64,000 nucleotides of DNA from Bradyrhizobium sp. CSA112 (lineage in GTDB: Bacteria > Pseudomonadota > Alphaproteobacteria > Rhizobiales > Xanthobacteraceae), in contig NZ_JAACFS010000009.1 in NCBI RefSeq assembly GCF_029051645.1, forward strand, positions 62,001 to 126,000. Direction: 5' to 3'. Position 1 is the stretch's first letter. The number at the start of each line of letters is the position of its first letter. A program made the position numbers and the translations under genes. Below the pieces are notes generated by a model. It did not search any database. It was not told where the DNA came from and was given only the letters and a program-made list of their open reading frames with translations. Shown piece after piece: positions 50,361 through 58,436 of this stretch.

Positions 50361-50465
50361 GGTGTTCCAACGCCATTTCGCGGAGCATGGTCAACGATAC
50401 CCCAGACCGTCTCCGCGGTGCGATTTCTGGATTGCTTCGCTTCGCTCGCAATGACGTGGAGAGAG
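50297..50465. repeat. Gene-less family J element (MITE-like)
   Basis: The ends 50297-50335 and 50427-50465 are inverted copies (one mismatch in 39). The interior combines the left inner part (gggccacggaaagactgatt) and right inner part (cgcggagcatggtc, ccagaccgtctccgcggtg) of the GIY-YIG element but lacks the gene. It looks like an internally deleted form, 169 bp against 487 bp. Confidence 0.75.
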
Positions 50466-50484
50466 CTCGCCTTCACGGCAGCGG

Positions 50485-51189
50485 CTACAGCCCCAGATAT
50501 GCCTTCCTGACATCCGGATTGACCCGAATGTCCGCCGCACTGCCCTGCATCAGGACGCGGCCGGTCTGCAGGATGTAGGCGCGGTCGGCGATTTCGAGGC
50601 ATTCGGACATGCGCTGCTCGACGATCAGCACGGTCATGCCGGCATCGCGAATGCGCTTCACCGCCTGGAAGATTTCATCGACGAGCTTCGGCATGATGCC
50701 TTGCGACGGCTCGTCCAGCATCAACAGGCGCGGGCGCGTCATCAGCGCGCGGCCGATCGCCAGCATCTGCTGTTCGCCGCCGCTTAGCGTTTCGGCGCGC
50801 TGCTCCAGCCGTTCCTGCAGGCGCGGAAACAGCTTGAACACGAGATCGAGCGGCTCTTCGCGGTTGGCCTCGCCGCGATAGAGATAGCTGCCGAGCCTTA
50901 AGTTGTCGCGCACCGACAGGCGCGGAAACAGCCTTCGGTTTTCCGGCACATAGGCGATCCCGCGCGAGGTGATGACGTGCTGCGCCATGCCGTCGATCCG
51001 CATTCCGTCGAACGACACGGTGCCGGAGCGCGGACGCTCCGCGCCGGCGATCGATTTCAGCAGCGTCGACTTGCCGGCGCCGTTGGCGCCGGCCACGCAG
51101 ACGATTTCGCCTTTTGCCACTTCGATCGAGACTGCCGAGATCGCGACCAGGCCCTGATAGGCGGTGGTGACTTCATGCACCGACAGCAT
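50485..51189 (-). CDS. livF: Branched-chain-amino-acid-type ABC transporter ATPase (LivF family)
   Basis: A 234-residue ABC ATPase: Walker A GANGAGKST at 34-42, signature LSGGEQQ, Walker B RLLMLDEPSQGI and the H-loop position carrying Glu-Gln (IVEQRMSE), as is usual for LivF. Its ATG lies 17 bp inside the end of the LivG gene. Last gene of a six-gene minus-strand unit. Its substrate is set by the binding protein upstream, so transport of leucine-type amino acids is not proven. Confidence 0.93.
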   Translation of the reverse strand: MLSVHEVTTAYQGLVAISAVSIEVAKGEIVCVAGANGAGKSTLLKSIAGAERPRSGTVSFDGMRIDGMAQHVITSRGIAYVPENRRLFPRLSVRDNLRLGSYLYRGEANREEPLDLVFKLFPRLQERLEQRAETLSGGEQQMLAIGRALMTRPRLLMLDEPSQGIMPKLVDEIFQAVKRIRDAGMTVLIVEQRMSECLEIADRAYILQTGRVLMQGSAADIRVNPDVRKAYLGL

Positions 51190-51907
51190 GACGGTCTCCC
51201 AGATAGGCGGTAATGACTTTCGGATCGCGGACTACGTCGGCAGGCTTGCCCTCGACCAGCACCTTGCCGAGGTCGAGCACGATGGCGCGGTCGACCAGCG
51301 GCATCACGATTTCCATGACATGCTCGACCATCAGCACGGTGACGCCGGTGTCGCGCACCTTGCGCACCAGCTCGACGCCGGTCTTGGCTTCGACCGGCGT
51401 GAGCCCGGTGAGCACCTCATCCAGCAGCAGCAATTTTGGCTCTGTTGCGAGCGCCCGCGCCACCTCGAGGCGGCGCTTTTCGGACGGCACCAGATCGCTG
51501 GCGAGCACATTGGCGCGCGGGCCGAGACCGCAAAACGCCAGCACCTCATGCGCCTTGCGGCGGGCGTCGCGCATCACGGTGGAGCGGACCAGCGCACCGA
51601 CGATGACGTTGTCGATCACGGTCATGGTCTCGAAACTCTTCACGACCTGGAAGGTACGGCCGATGCCGCGGTGGCAGCGTTCCGCCGCCGGCAACGCGGT
51701 GACGTCCTCGCCGTCAAAGATGATCGAGCCTTGGGTCGGCGGCAGCACGCCCGCGATCAGGTTGAACAGCGTCGACTTGCCGGCGCCGTTCGGCCCGATC
51801 AGGCCGACGATCTCGCCGCGCCCGACCGAGATCGAGACGTCGCTGTTGGCGATCAGGCCGCCGAAGCGCTGCCAGACGCCGCGGGTTTCCAGAAGAGGCG
51901 TGGTCAT
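51173..51907 (-). CDS. livG: Branched-chain-amino-acid-type ABC transporter ATPase (LivG family)
   Basis: A 244-residue ABC ATPase: Walker A GPNGAGKST, RGIGRTFQ (Q-loop), Walker B LLLLDEVLTGL, and H-loop VEHVMEIVM. In the signature position it reads LVPSEKRRLEVARAL, LivG-like but with SEKRR instead of LSxGxQ. It starts inside the livM stop (ATGA overlap) and overlaps livF by 17 bp, so the three are translated together. Confidence 0.92.
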   Translation of the reverse strand: MTTPLLETRGVWQRFGGLIANSDVSISVGRGEIVGLIGPNGAGKSTLFNLIAGVLPPTQGSIIFDGEDVTALPAAERCHRGIGRTFQVVKSFETMTVIDNVIVGALVRSTVMRDARRKAHEVLAFCGLGPRANVLASDLVPSEKRRLEVARALATEPKLLLLDEVLTGLTPVEAKTGVELVRKVRDTGVTVLMVEHVMEIVMPLVDRAIVLDLGKVLVEGKPADVVRDPKVITAYLGDRHAVGA

Positions 51908-52884
51908 CGGGCCGCCTCCTTGCGCCTGGGCGAGAACAGCCCGACCAGGCCCTGCGGCCGCGCCAGCGAGATCGCGATGATCAGGCCGCCATAGACGATC
52001 AGGTCGACGCCGCGGCCGGAGCCGCCGATGAAGGAGCGCGTCAGTTCCGTGAGCGGGATCAGGATCACCGCGCCCAGCAGAGGACCCCACAGCGTGCCGA
52101 TGCCCCCGAGCACTGCCGGAAGCGCCATCAACAGCGAGAACTGAAAACCCATCACACTTTCAGGATCGATGTAGGAGACGAACTGCCCATAGAAGCTGCC
52201 GCCGACCGCGACCAGGAACGCCGACACCGCCGCCGCGCCCATCTTGGAATTGAAGACGACGACGCCGAGGCTTTCGGCGGCGTCCGGATTGTCCTTCACC
52301 GCGCGCCACCAATAGCCCCATTTGGAATCTTCCAGCCACCAGGTGACGAACCAGGCGACGCAGGCCAGCGCCAGCGCGAAGTAGAAATACGGCAGCTTGC
52401 TGCGCGTGAACTGGAACTTCAGCCAGCTATCGCCGCGCACGGGGATATCGATACCCATCGCCGCGCCTGCCCAATCCCAGTTATGGAACAGCAGCAGCAC
52501 GATCTCGGCGATGACGATGGTGGCGATGACGAAATAGTGGCCGCGCAGCCGGAAGCAGGGATATCCGAGCGCCATCGCAAGGACGGCAGAAATGATGCCG
52601 CCGCCGAGCATGCCGAACCAGGGCAGCACGCCGAACTTGGTGAACAACAGCGCAGTGGTATAGGCGCCGATGCCGAAATACATCGCGTGGCCGAGCGATA
52701 TCTGGCCGCAATAGCCGGAAAGGATATTCCAGCTTTGCGACAGCGCGCCCCACATCAGCGTCAGAACCATGATGTTCTGAACGTAAACGTCCTTGACGAA
52801 CAGCGGCACGACGGCTGCGATCGCGGCAAGACAGAATGCAACGATGAGGTCGCGGCGGCGGCTTCTGGCGAAACTCGTATCCAT
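51904..52884 (-). CDS. livM: Branched-chain-amino-acid-type ABC permease (LivM family)
   Basis: A 326-residue membrane protein with about nine hydrophobic segments; NILSGYCGQISLGHAMYFGIGAY is the LivM motif and GGIGTLWGPLLGAVILIPL is near the end. The C-terminal LFSPRRKEAAR is basic and cytoplasmic. The start at 52884 shares one base with the livH stop (TGATG). A much longer in-frame extension to 53814 merely translates the livH region in another frame. Confidence 0.93.
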   Translation of the reverse strand: MDTSFARSRRRDLIVAFCLAAIAAVVPLFVKDVYVQNIMVLTLMWGALSQSWNILSGYCGQISLGHAMYFGIGAYTTALLFTKFGVLPWFGMLGGGIISAVLAMALGYPCFRLRGHYFVIATIVIAEIVLLLFHNWDWAGAAMGIDIPVRGDSWLKFQFTRSKLPYFYFALALACVAWFVTWWLEDSKWGYWWRAVKDNPDAAESLGVVVFNSKMGAAAVSAFLVAVGGSFYGQFVSYIDPESVMGFQFSLLMALPAVLGGIGTLWGPLLGAVILIPLTELTRSFIGGSGRGVDLIVYGGLIIAISLARPQGLVGLFSPRRKEAAR

Positions 52885-53768
52885 CACATCGATCCGAACA
52901 GGCCGCGCGGCCGGATGAAGACGACAAGGAGATAGACGGCGTAGATACCGACCGCCTTGAGCGAAGGCGGCAGCAGCAATGCGGTCGTCGCCTCGACGAG
53001 GCCGACGATGATGCCACCGGCGAAGGCGCCGAACACGCTGCCGAAGCCGCCGAGCGCCACCGTCACATAGGCGATCAGCGCAAAGGAAGCGCCGACGTCG
53101 GGATAGATGTAGAAGAATATCGCCATGACCGCGCCTGACAGCCCCACCAGCGCCGCACCGAGCCCCCAGCCCAGCGCAAACACCTTGTTCTTGTCGATGC
53201 CGACAAGCGCCACCGCGCCGGCGTCCTCGCGGGTCGCCTCCAGCGCGCGGCCGAAATCGGTGCGGTTGATGAAGAGGTAGAGCGCGCCGAACGCCGCGAT
53301 CGCGACCAGGGCGCCGACCAGTTGCGGCACCGGCAGAAAGATGCCGGCCACCGAGACCGTCTTGCCGCCGAGCCATGAATGCGTGACGCTGCGGTAGTCC
53401 GGCGTGAAGAAGTACTGCGCCAGGCCGCGCATGACGATGGCAAGGCCAAAGGTCGAGAAGATCTGCACCATGCCGGCATTGGCTTTCGCGCGCACGGCAA
53501 ATCGCACGATTAGTAGATAAACCACGGCCCCGAACACGAACAGCGCCGCCGCGACCAGCGGCGCCGCCAGCAAGGGGTCGATCGCAAAGAACACGAACAG
53601 GAAGAACGTCGCATACATCGCGATCATCAGGAATTCGCCGTGGGCGAAGTTCACGACGTCCATCAGCCCGAAGATCAGCGCGAGGCCGACGGCGATGAGA
53701 CCGTAGAGCAGCCCCATGAGGAGACCGCTCGCCAGGCTTTGGATGATGGTTTCGGCGGTCACCGGCAT
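52884..53768 (-). CDS. livH: Branched-chain-amino-acid-type ABC permease (LivH family)
   Basis: A 294-residue membrane protein with about eight helices. LMGLLYGLIAVGLALIFGLM, VNFAHGEFLMIAMYATFFLF and TREDAGAVALVGIDKNKVFALGW are LivH hallmarks. The ATG at 53768 follows GGGGGAATG. It is separated from the binding-protein gene by a 166-bp gap holding a family A repeat, so operon continuity across that gap is likely but not certain. Confidence 0.93.
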   Translation of the reverse strand: MPVTAETIIQSLASGLLMGLLYGLIAVGLALIFGLMDVVNFAHGEFLMIAMYATFFLFVFFAIDPLLAAPLVAAALFVFGAVVYLLIVRFAVRAKANAGMVQIFSTFGLAIVMRGLAQYFFTPDYRSVTHSWLGGKTVSVAGIFLPVPQLVGALVAIAAFGALYLFINRTDFGRALEATREDAGAVALVGIDKNKVFALGWGLGAALVGLSGAVMAIFFYIYPDVGASFALIAYVTVALGGFGSVFGAFAGGIIVGLVEATTALLLPPSLKAVGIYAVYLLVVFIRPRGLFGSM

Positions 53769-53781
53769 TCCCCCATCGCAC

Positions 53782-53899
53782 GTCGTCCCTGCGAACGCAG
53801 GGACCCATAACCACCGGAGTCGCATTTGAAAGAAGGACGTGAGGCCACGATGAAACCGATGCTCCCCGGCGTATGGGTCCCTGCGTTCGCAGGGACGAC
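53782..53899. repeat. Inverted-arm repeat, family A, copy 8
   Basis: Left arm gtcgtccctgcgaacgcagg and inverted right arm gcgttcgcagggacgac inside an operon-like unit (binding protein gene / livH). It might differentially stabilise the upstream transcript. Confidence 0.88.
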
Positions 53900-53934
53900 G
53901 CTGCGTTTGTGATGTCTTTCCAAAGAAAGACGGC

Positions 53935-55179
53935 CTACTTCATCGGCCAGACGGCTTCGGCGATGGCGGCCTGCGGCGGGAAGATGGTGACGAACTTGCC
54001 GCCGATATATTGCAGCAGCACCGGGTCGGCGTCGTTGTTCTGACCCATCTCGTCGAACTTGACGCGCTTCCAGGGCATGATGGTCTGCTCGCCCGGAATG
54101 TCGGTCGCAACCAGCGCATCGCGGATCTTTTCGCCGTCGGTCGACTTGGCGCGGTTGATGGCTTCCGCCATCACCAGGAGACCCATGAACTGCCGCGACG
54201 TCAGGTCGTTGAAGTCCTTGCCCGACTTCTCCTTGAACATGGCGTTGATCTTGCCGACCATCGGCCGCTTGGCGGCGAGATCGAGCGAGAAGCTGCCGCG
54301 CGAGATCACGCCTTCGAGGTTGTCGCCGACCGCGTCATACAGCGCCTTTTCGGAGAAGCCGGCGTTCTGCGCCACGATCGCGTTCGGCTTGTAGCCGAGT
54401 TCGGCCATGGTCTTGACCAGCAGGATACCGTCGGTGGTGTAGCTCGAGGGCATCAGCACGTCGGCATTCGCGGTCTTGAGCTGCTGCACTTCCGCCGACA
54501 GCGAAGGAGAGTTGGAGCGGTACTTGATATCGGAGATGACCTTGTAGCCGCGATCGGCAGCCAGCTTGAGCTGGGCGTTGGCGGAGTCGGTACCGAAAAT
54601 GGTGTCCTCGTGGAATAGCGACAGGGTGTCGATCTTGGCGCCCTTCTTCTTCATCGCGTCGAAGAAATTGAACATGGCGGCCGAGAACATCTCGTCATGC
54701 GGCGCGGCGCGGAAATAGAACTTGAGACCGCGTTTGTGCAGACTCGGCGAGGAATTATCCGCCGAGATGAACGGGATCTGGTAGCGCTCGCAGATCTGGC
54801 TGACAGTGACGGCGACCGAGCTCTGGTAGGTGCCGATGACGGCGCAGACTTTCTCCTGGGTGATCAGGCGTTCGGTCTCGGCGCGGCCTTTCTGCGGATC
54901 GGCCTGGTGATCGGCGAAGACGAGGCGGATCTTGGCGCCGCCGAGGCCGGGCAGACCCTCGCCTTTCGCCAGCGGCAGATCGAAATCATGGTTCTTGTTG
55001 ATGATGTCAAGCGCGGTCTCGAACGATTTCTGCGCATCGACGCCCATCTGGGCGCTGGCGCCGGAGAATGGATAGATCACGCCGATCACGATTTCGGACG
55101 TTTGCGCGCGGGCTGCGACGGGTCCGAGCGCTGCAGCAGCGGTGGCTCCAAGCAAGACGTTTCGGCGCGTGATGTTCAT
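53935..55179 (-). CDS. ABC transporter substrate-binding protein (LivK-like), Tat-type signal
   Basis: A 414-residue periplasmic binding protein of the type I (Leu/Ile/Val, amide, urea) class: IVIGVIYPFSGASAQMGVDA, LVFADHQADPQKGRAETERLI, ICERYQIPFISADNSSPSL. The leader MNITRRNVLLGATAAAALG... ends near ARAQ and has a twin-arginine motif, so it is probably exported folded by Tat. It feeds the LivHMGF genes downstream. Ligand unknown; neighbours suggest an amide, ureido or hydroxy acid. Confidence 0.92.
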   Translation of the reverse strand: MNITRRNVLLGATAAAALGPVAARAQTSEIVIGVIYPFSGASAQMGVDAQKSFETALDIINKNHDFDLPLAKGEGLPGLGGAKIRLVFADHQADPQKGRAETERLITQEKVCAVIGTYQSSVAVTVSQICERYQIPFISADNSSPSLHKRGLKFYFRAAPHDEMFSAAMFNFFDAMKKKGAKIDTLSLFHEDTIFGTDSANAQLKLAADRGYKVISDIKYRSNSPSLSAEVQQLKTANADVLMPSSYTTDGILLVKTMAELGYKPNAIVAQNAGFSEKALYDAVGDNLEGVISRGSFSLDLAAKRPMVGKINAMFKEKSGKDFNDLTSRQFMGLLVMAEAINRAKSTDGEKIRDALVATDIPGEQTIMPWKRVKFDEMGQNNDADPVLLQYIGGKFVTIFPPQAAIAEAVWPMK

Positions 55180-55261
55180 GGCGATATCCTCTGTAGGTCG
55201 GCAACTATCGATGAAACGGGCGAAGGTTGGGGTAAAGCCTCAATGATCAGCAAGCGCTGCA

Positions 55262-56113
55262 TCAAAGCACGGCAAGCGCTTTATTCCTGAGATCGGTCAC
55301 GAGCATCAATCCGGGCGCATGCGTAATCGCAAACGGCACCTTCGCGGCTTGGATGACCGATTGCGGGGTCACGCCGCAGGCCCAGAACACCGGAATTTCA
55401 TCAGCTTCGATCGGCACTGGATCGCCGTAGTCGGGTTTGGCGAGGTCAGCGATGCCGATCAACTCGGGAAGACCGATATGAACCGGCGCACCATGCACCG
55501 AAGGAAAACGCGAAGTGATCTGCACCGCGCGGATCGCGTCCGCCGGCTTGAACGGCCGCATCGTCACCACCATCGGACCGGCAAACGGGCCTGCAGGGCT
55601 GCAGGCAATGTTGGTGCGGAACATCGGCACGCGTACATCGCGCTCGATATGGCGTATCGGCAGACCTTCCTCCAGCAGCGCCTCCTCGAATGAGAACGAG
55701 CAGCCGAGCACGAAGGCGACGAGATCGTCGCGCCAGTGCGCCATGATGTCGGTCGGCTCCTCCACGATCTCGCCGTCACGCCAGACGCGATAGCGCGGCA
55801 GGTCGGTGCGGATGTCGAGGTCAATGCCAAGCGCGGGAATGCGGGGATCGCCGACGTCGGACATGCCGATGATCGGACACGGTTTGGGATTGACCTGGCA
55901 GAAGCGGTGAAAGGCGCCCGCGAGTTTTTCCGGCAGGATTGCGAGGTTGCCCTGGACGAAGCCGTTGGCGACGCCCGCCGTGTGATGGGCCATGCCGGTC
56001 CGACAGGCATGCCGGGCCGCGACGCTCGGCGATAAATCCGCCGTATCGTGACCGGGTCGTTCGTTCCTCGCCAAGCTGGTCATCATTGATATCAGCTCCA
56101 TTCTTGTCGACAT
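55262..56113 (-). CDS. DUF1445 putative hydro-lyase / D-glutamate cyclase family
   Basis: A 283-residue protein: HTAGVANGFVQGNLAILPEKLA, FCQVNPKPCPIIGMSDVGDP and FWACGVTPQSVIQAAKVPFAITHAPG are blocks of the YcsI/DUF1445 family, annotated as putative hydro-lyases; the mitochondrial homologue converts D-glutamate to 5-oxoproline. The catalytic residues are not known to me. The start ATG at 56113 follows GGGAGTAG; other in-frame ATGs lie 12 and 27 bases further in. First gene of the importer operon and divergent from the LysR gene, which probably controls it. Confidence 0.85.
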   Translation of the reverse strand: MSTRMELISMMTSLARNERPGHDTADLSPSVAARHACRTGMAHHTAGVANGFVQGNLAILPEKLAGAFHRFCQVNPKPCPIIGMSDVGDPRIPALGIDLDIRTDLPRYRVWRDGEIVEEPTDIMAHWRDDLVAFVLGCSFSFEEALLEEGLPIRHIERDVRVPMFRTNIACSPAGPFAGPMVVTMRPFKPADAIRAVQITSRFPSVHGAPVHIGLPELIGIADLAKPDYGDPVPIEADEIPVFWACGVTPQSVIQAAKVPFAITHAPGLMLVTDLRNKALAVL

Positions 56114-56166
56114 CTACTCCCGCATAGGACTATGATAATGTCTAATCGTCTTTTTTAATCAAGTTC

Positions 56167-56183
56167 GATAAATCAAAGTTATC
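56167..56183. promoter_or_regulatory. LysR operator, T-N11-A palindrome
   Basis: GATAAATCAAAGTTATC: inverted GATAA/TTATC with the LysR spacing T-N11-A. It sits in the unusually AT-rich 90-bp divergent region 56114-56203, 20 bp before the LysR start and about 54 bp before the DUF1445 start, so it could serve autorepression and activation of the divergent operon. Confidence 0.65.
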
Positions 56184-56203
56184 AAGATGCGGGCAGAGAG
56201 TGC

Positions 56204-57121
56204 ATGACTGATTTCAAGGCAATTGAGACTTTCATGTGGGTGGTGACCCTGGGCAGCTTCCGCGGCGCCGCCCAGAAGCTCAACACCACCCAGCCTGCGA
56301 TCTCGCAACGGATCGCGCAGCTCGAACGCGAAGTAGGCGTGCGGCTGTTACAGCGCGACCGCCGCATGGTGCTGCCGACGCCGAGCGGACGGCAATTGAT
56401 GGTCTATGCCGAGAAGCTGATCGGGCTGCGCTCGGAAATGCTGGCGGTCGTCGGCGACCGTTCGGCGATGCGCGGCGTGCTGCGGCTCGGCGTCGCCGAA
56501 ACCATCGTGCACACCTGGCTGCCGCAACTTATCAAAAGCGTCAACCACGCCTATCCGAACCTCTCGCTCGAGATCGAGGTCGACATCACCTCGAATTTGC
56601 GCAACCGGCTGCTGGCGCAGGAAATCGAACTCGCCTTCGTGCTCGGGCCGCTGACGGCGCCGATGGTCAATAACCGAACGCTGTGCGATTATCCCGTGGG
56701 CTTTACCGCCAGTCCCTCGCTCGGCCTCGGCAAGCAGGAACTGACCCTGCACGATCTGGCGAAGTTCCCGATCATCACCTTTTCGCGCCGGACCCAGCCT
56801 TACGAAATCGTGCGTTCCCTGTTCAACCGGCCCGACCTGCCGCCGATACGCCTGCATGCCAGCGCTTCGCTCGCAACCGTCATCCACATGGCGATCGAGG
56901 GTCTCGGCATCGCCTTGATACCGACCGCGATCGTCGAAGACGATATGGCGAGCGGACGGCTGCAATTGCTGTCGACCAATCTGCAGTTGGCCCCGCTGAC
57001 GTTTTCGGCAAGCTGGCTCGCCTCCCCCGATACGGTCGCGGTGGAGCGCGTGGTCGAACTCGCCGCCAGCCTGGCGCGAGGCGGCGTCATTGTTGACGCG
57101 CCGCCGCAAGCGCGGCATTGA
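56204..57121 (+). CDS. LysR-family transcriptional regulator
   Basis: A 305-residue regulator. N-terminal winged helix-turn-helix, residues about 1-60: IETFMWVVTLGSFRGAAQKLNTTQPAISQRIAQLEREVG, linker helix, then a periplasmic-binding-like effector domain beginning GVLRLGVAETIVHTWLPQLI. It ends RGGVIVDAPPQARH. Divergent from the DUF1445-importer operon and 40 bp before a carbamoylase on its own strand, so it probably controls both in response to the imported compound or a breakdown product. Confidence 0.93.
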   Translation: MTDFKAIETFMWVVTLGSFRGAAQKLNTTQPAISQRIAQLEREVGVRLLQRDRRMVLPTPSGRQLMVYAEKLIGLRSEMLAVVGDRSAMRGVLRLGVAETIVHTWLPQLIKSVNHAYPNLSLEIEVDITSNLRNRLLAQEIELAFVLGPLTAPMVNNRTLCDYPVGFTASPSLGLGKQELTLHDLAKFPIITFSRRTQPYEIVRSLFNRPDLPPIRLHASASLATVIHMAIEGLGIALIPTAIVEDDMASGRLQLLSTNLQLAPLTFSASWLASPDTVAVERVVELAASLARGGVIVDAPPQARH

Positions 57122-57161
57122 AAACGACGCCGCGCTCGCACCTCACGTTCGGAAGTACCCC

Positions 57162-58412
57162 ATGACCAAAATCGGATCCAACCTGCAGATCGACTCCGCC
57201 CGGCTGTGGGACACGATTCACGAAACCGCCAAATTCGGCGCGACGCCGAAAGGCGGCGTGCGGCGGCTGACGCTCGGACCTGAAGACAAGCAGGTGCGCG
57301 ACTGGTTCCGCGAACGTTGCGAGGCCGCAGGCCTTGAAGTGCATGTCGATGCGCTGGGCTCGATGTTCGGCCTGCGCAAGGGCCGCGACATGTCGAAGCC
57401 GCCGATCGGCCTCGGCTCCCACCTCGACACGCAGCCGACCGGCGGCAAATATGACGGCGTGCTCGGAACCCTGGCGGCGCTGGAGGTGGTACGTACGCTG
57501 AACGATGCCGGCATCGAAACCGAGACGCCGATCTGCATCTGCAACTGGACCAACGAGGAAGGCTCGCGCTTTGCGCCGGCGATGATGGCGTCCGCGGCTT
57601 ACGTCGGCGACTTCACCACCGATGACATTTTGTCCCGCAGGGATGCCGAAGGCGTCACCGTGGCGCAGGCGCTCGACAGCATCGGCTACCGCGGCGAGAC
57701 CCCGGTGGGGACGCAGAAATTCTCGGGCTTCGTCGAGTTGCATATCGAACAAGGACCGATTCTCGAAGCAGAGAACAAGACCATCGGCGTCGTCGATTCC
57801 GGCCAGGGCGTCTTGTGGTACGACGGCAAGATCACCGGCTTCGAGAGCCACGCCGGCTCGACGCCGATGCCGCTGCGACGCGACGCGCTGGCGACGCTGT
57901 CGGAAATCGTGCTGGCGATGGAAGCGATTGCCAGGAAGCACGGCCCGAAGGCGGTCGGTACCGTCGGCGAGGCGGTGATTGCCAACCCCTCGCGCAACGT
58001 CATTCCCGGCGAGATCGCCTTCACGGTTGATTGCCGCAGCGCGGATGCCGCCATCATGGATGCGCTGGATAAGGATTTGCGCAGCTCGATTGCCGAGATC
58101 GCGGCGCGGCGCAAGGTCGAGGTGCAGTTCGATCTGATCTGGCGCAAGCCGCCGACACATTTCGATCCCAGGCTGGTGGATGCGGTGGAGAACGCCGCAA
58201 AGATGCTCGGTTACTCGCACCGCCGCATCACCTCCGGCGCAGGCCACGATGCCTGCAACCTCAACACCGTGATGCCGGCGGCGATGGTCTTCGTGCCGTG
58301 CAAGGACGGCATCAGCCACAACGAGCTGGAAGACGCGACCCAACCCGATTGCGCAGCCGGTGCCAACGTGCTGATGCATACCGTGCTGGCGCTGGCCGGC
58401 GTCGCATCCTGA
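57162..58412 (+). CDS. M20-type amidase: hydantoinase/carbamoylase family
   Basis: A 416-residue zinc amidohydrolase of the N-carbamoyl-L-amino-acid hydrolase, allantoate amidohydrolase and beta-ureidopropionase group. Metal ligands are visible in GSHLDTQ, YDGVLGTL (bridging Asp), NEEGSRFAP, HIEQGP and the C-terminal GAGHDACN. The dimerisation domain contains HAGSTPMPLRRDA. The ATG at 57162 has GGAAG upstream; the frame upstream overlaps lysR. It probably releases ammonia and CO2 or an amino acid from a ureido compound. Exact substrate not determinable. Confidence 0.9.
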   Translation: MTKIGSNLQIDSARLWDTIHETAKFGATPKGGVRRLTLGPEDKQVRDWFRERCEAAGLEVHVDALGSMFGLRKGRDMSKPPIGLGSHLDTQPTGGKYDGVLGTLAALEVVRTLNDAGIETETPICICNWTNEEGSRFAPAMMASAAYVGDFTTDDILSRRDAEGVTVAQALDSIGYRGETPVGTQKFSGFVELHIEQGPILEAENKTIGVVDSGQGVLWYDGKITGFESHAGSTPMPLRRDALATLSEIVLAMEAIARKHGPKAVGTVGEAVIANPSRNVIPGEIAFTVDCRSADAAIMDALDKDLRSSIAEIAARRKVEVQFDLIWRKPPTHFDPRLVDAVENAAKMLGYSHRRITSGAGHDACNLNTVMPAAMVFVPCKDGISHNELEDATQPDCAAGANVLMHTVLALAGVAS

Positions 58413-58436
58413 TAATCAAAAACGAGGGGAAAAGCC

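Noticed and set aside
52885..53814. N-terminal extension of LivM upstream of its ATG
   Set aside because: It translates the LivH gene in another frame; LivM has a proper start sharing a base with the LivH stop.
2386..53899. Family A repeats as a CRISPR-like array
   Set aside because: Copies are kilobases apart and arranged as inverted pairs, not as regularly spaced direct repeats; no cas gene is present.
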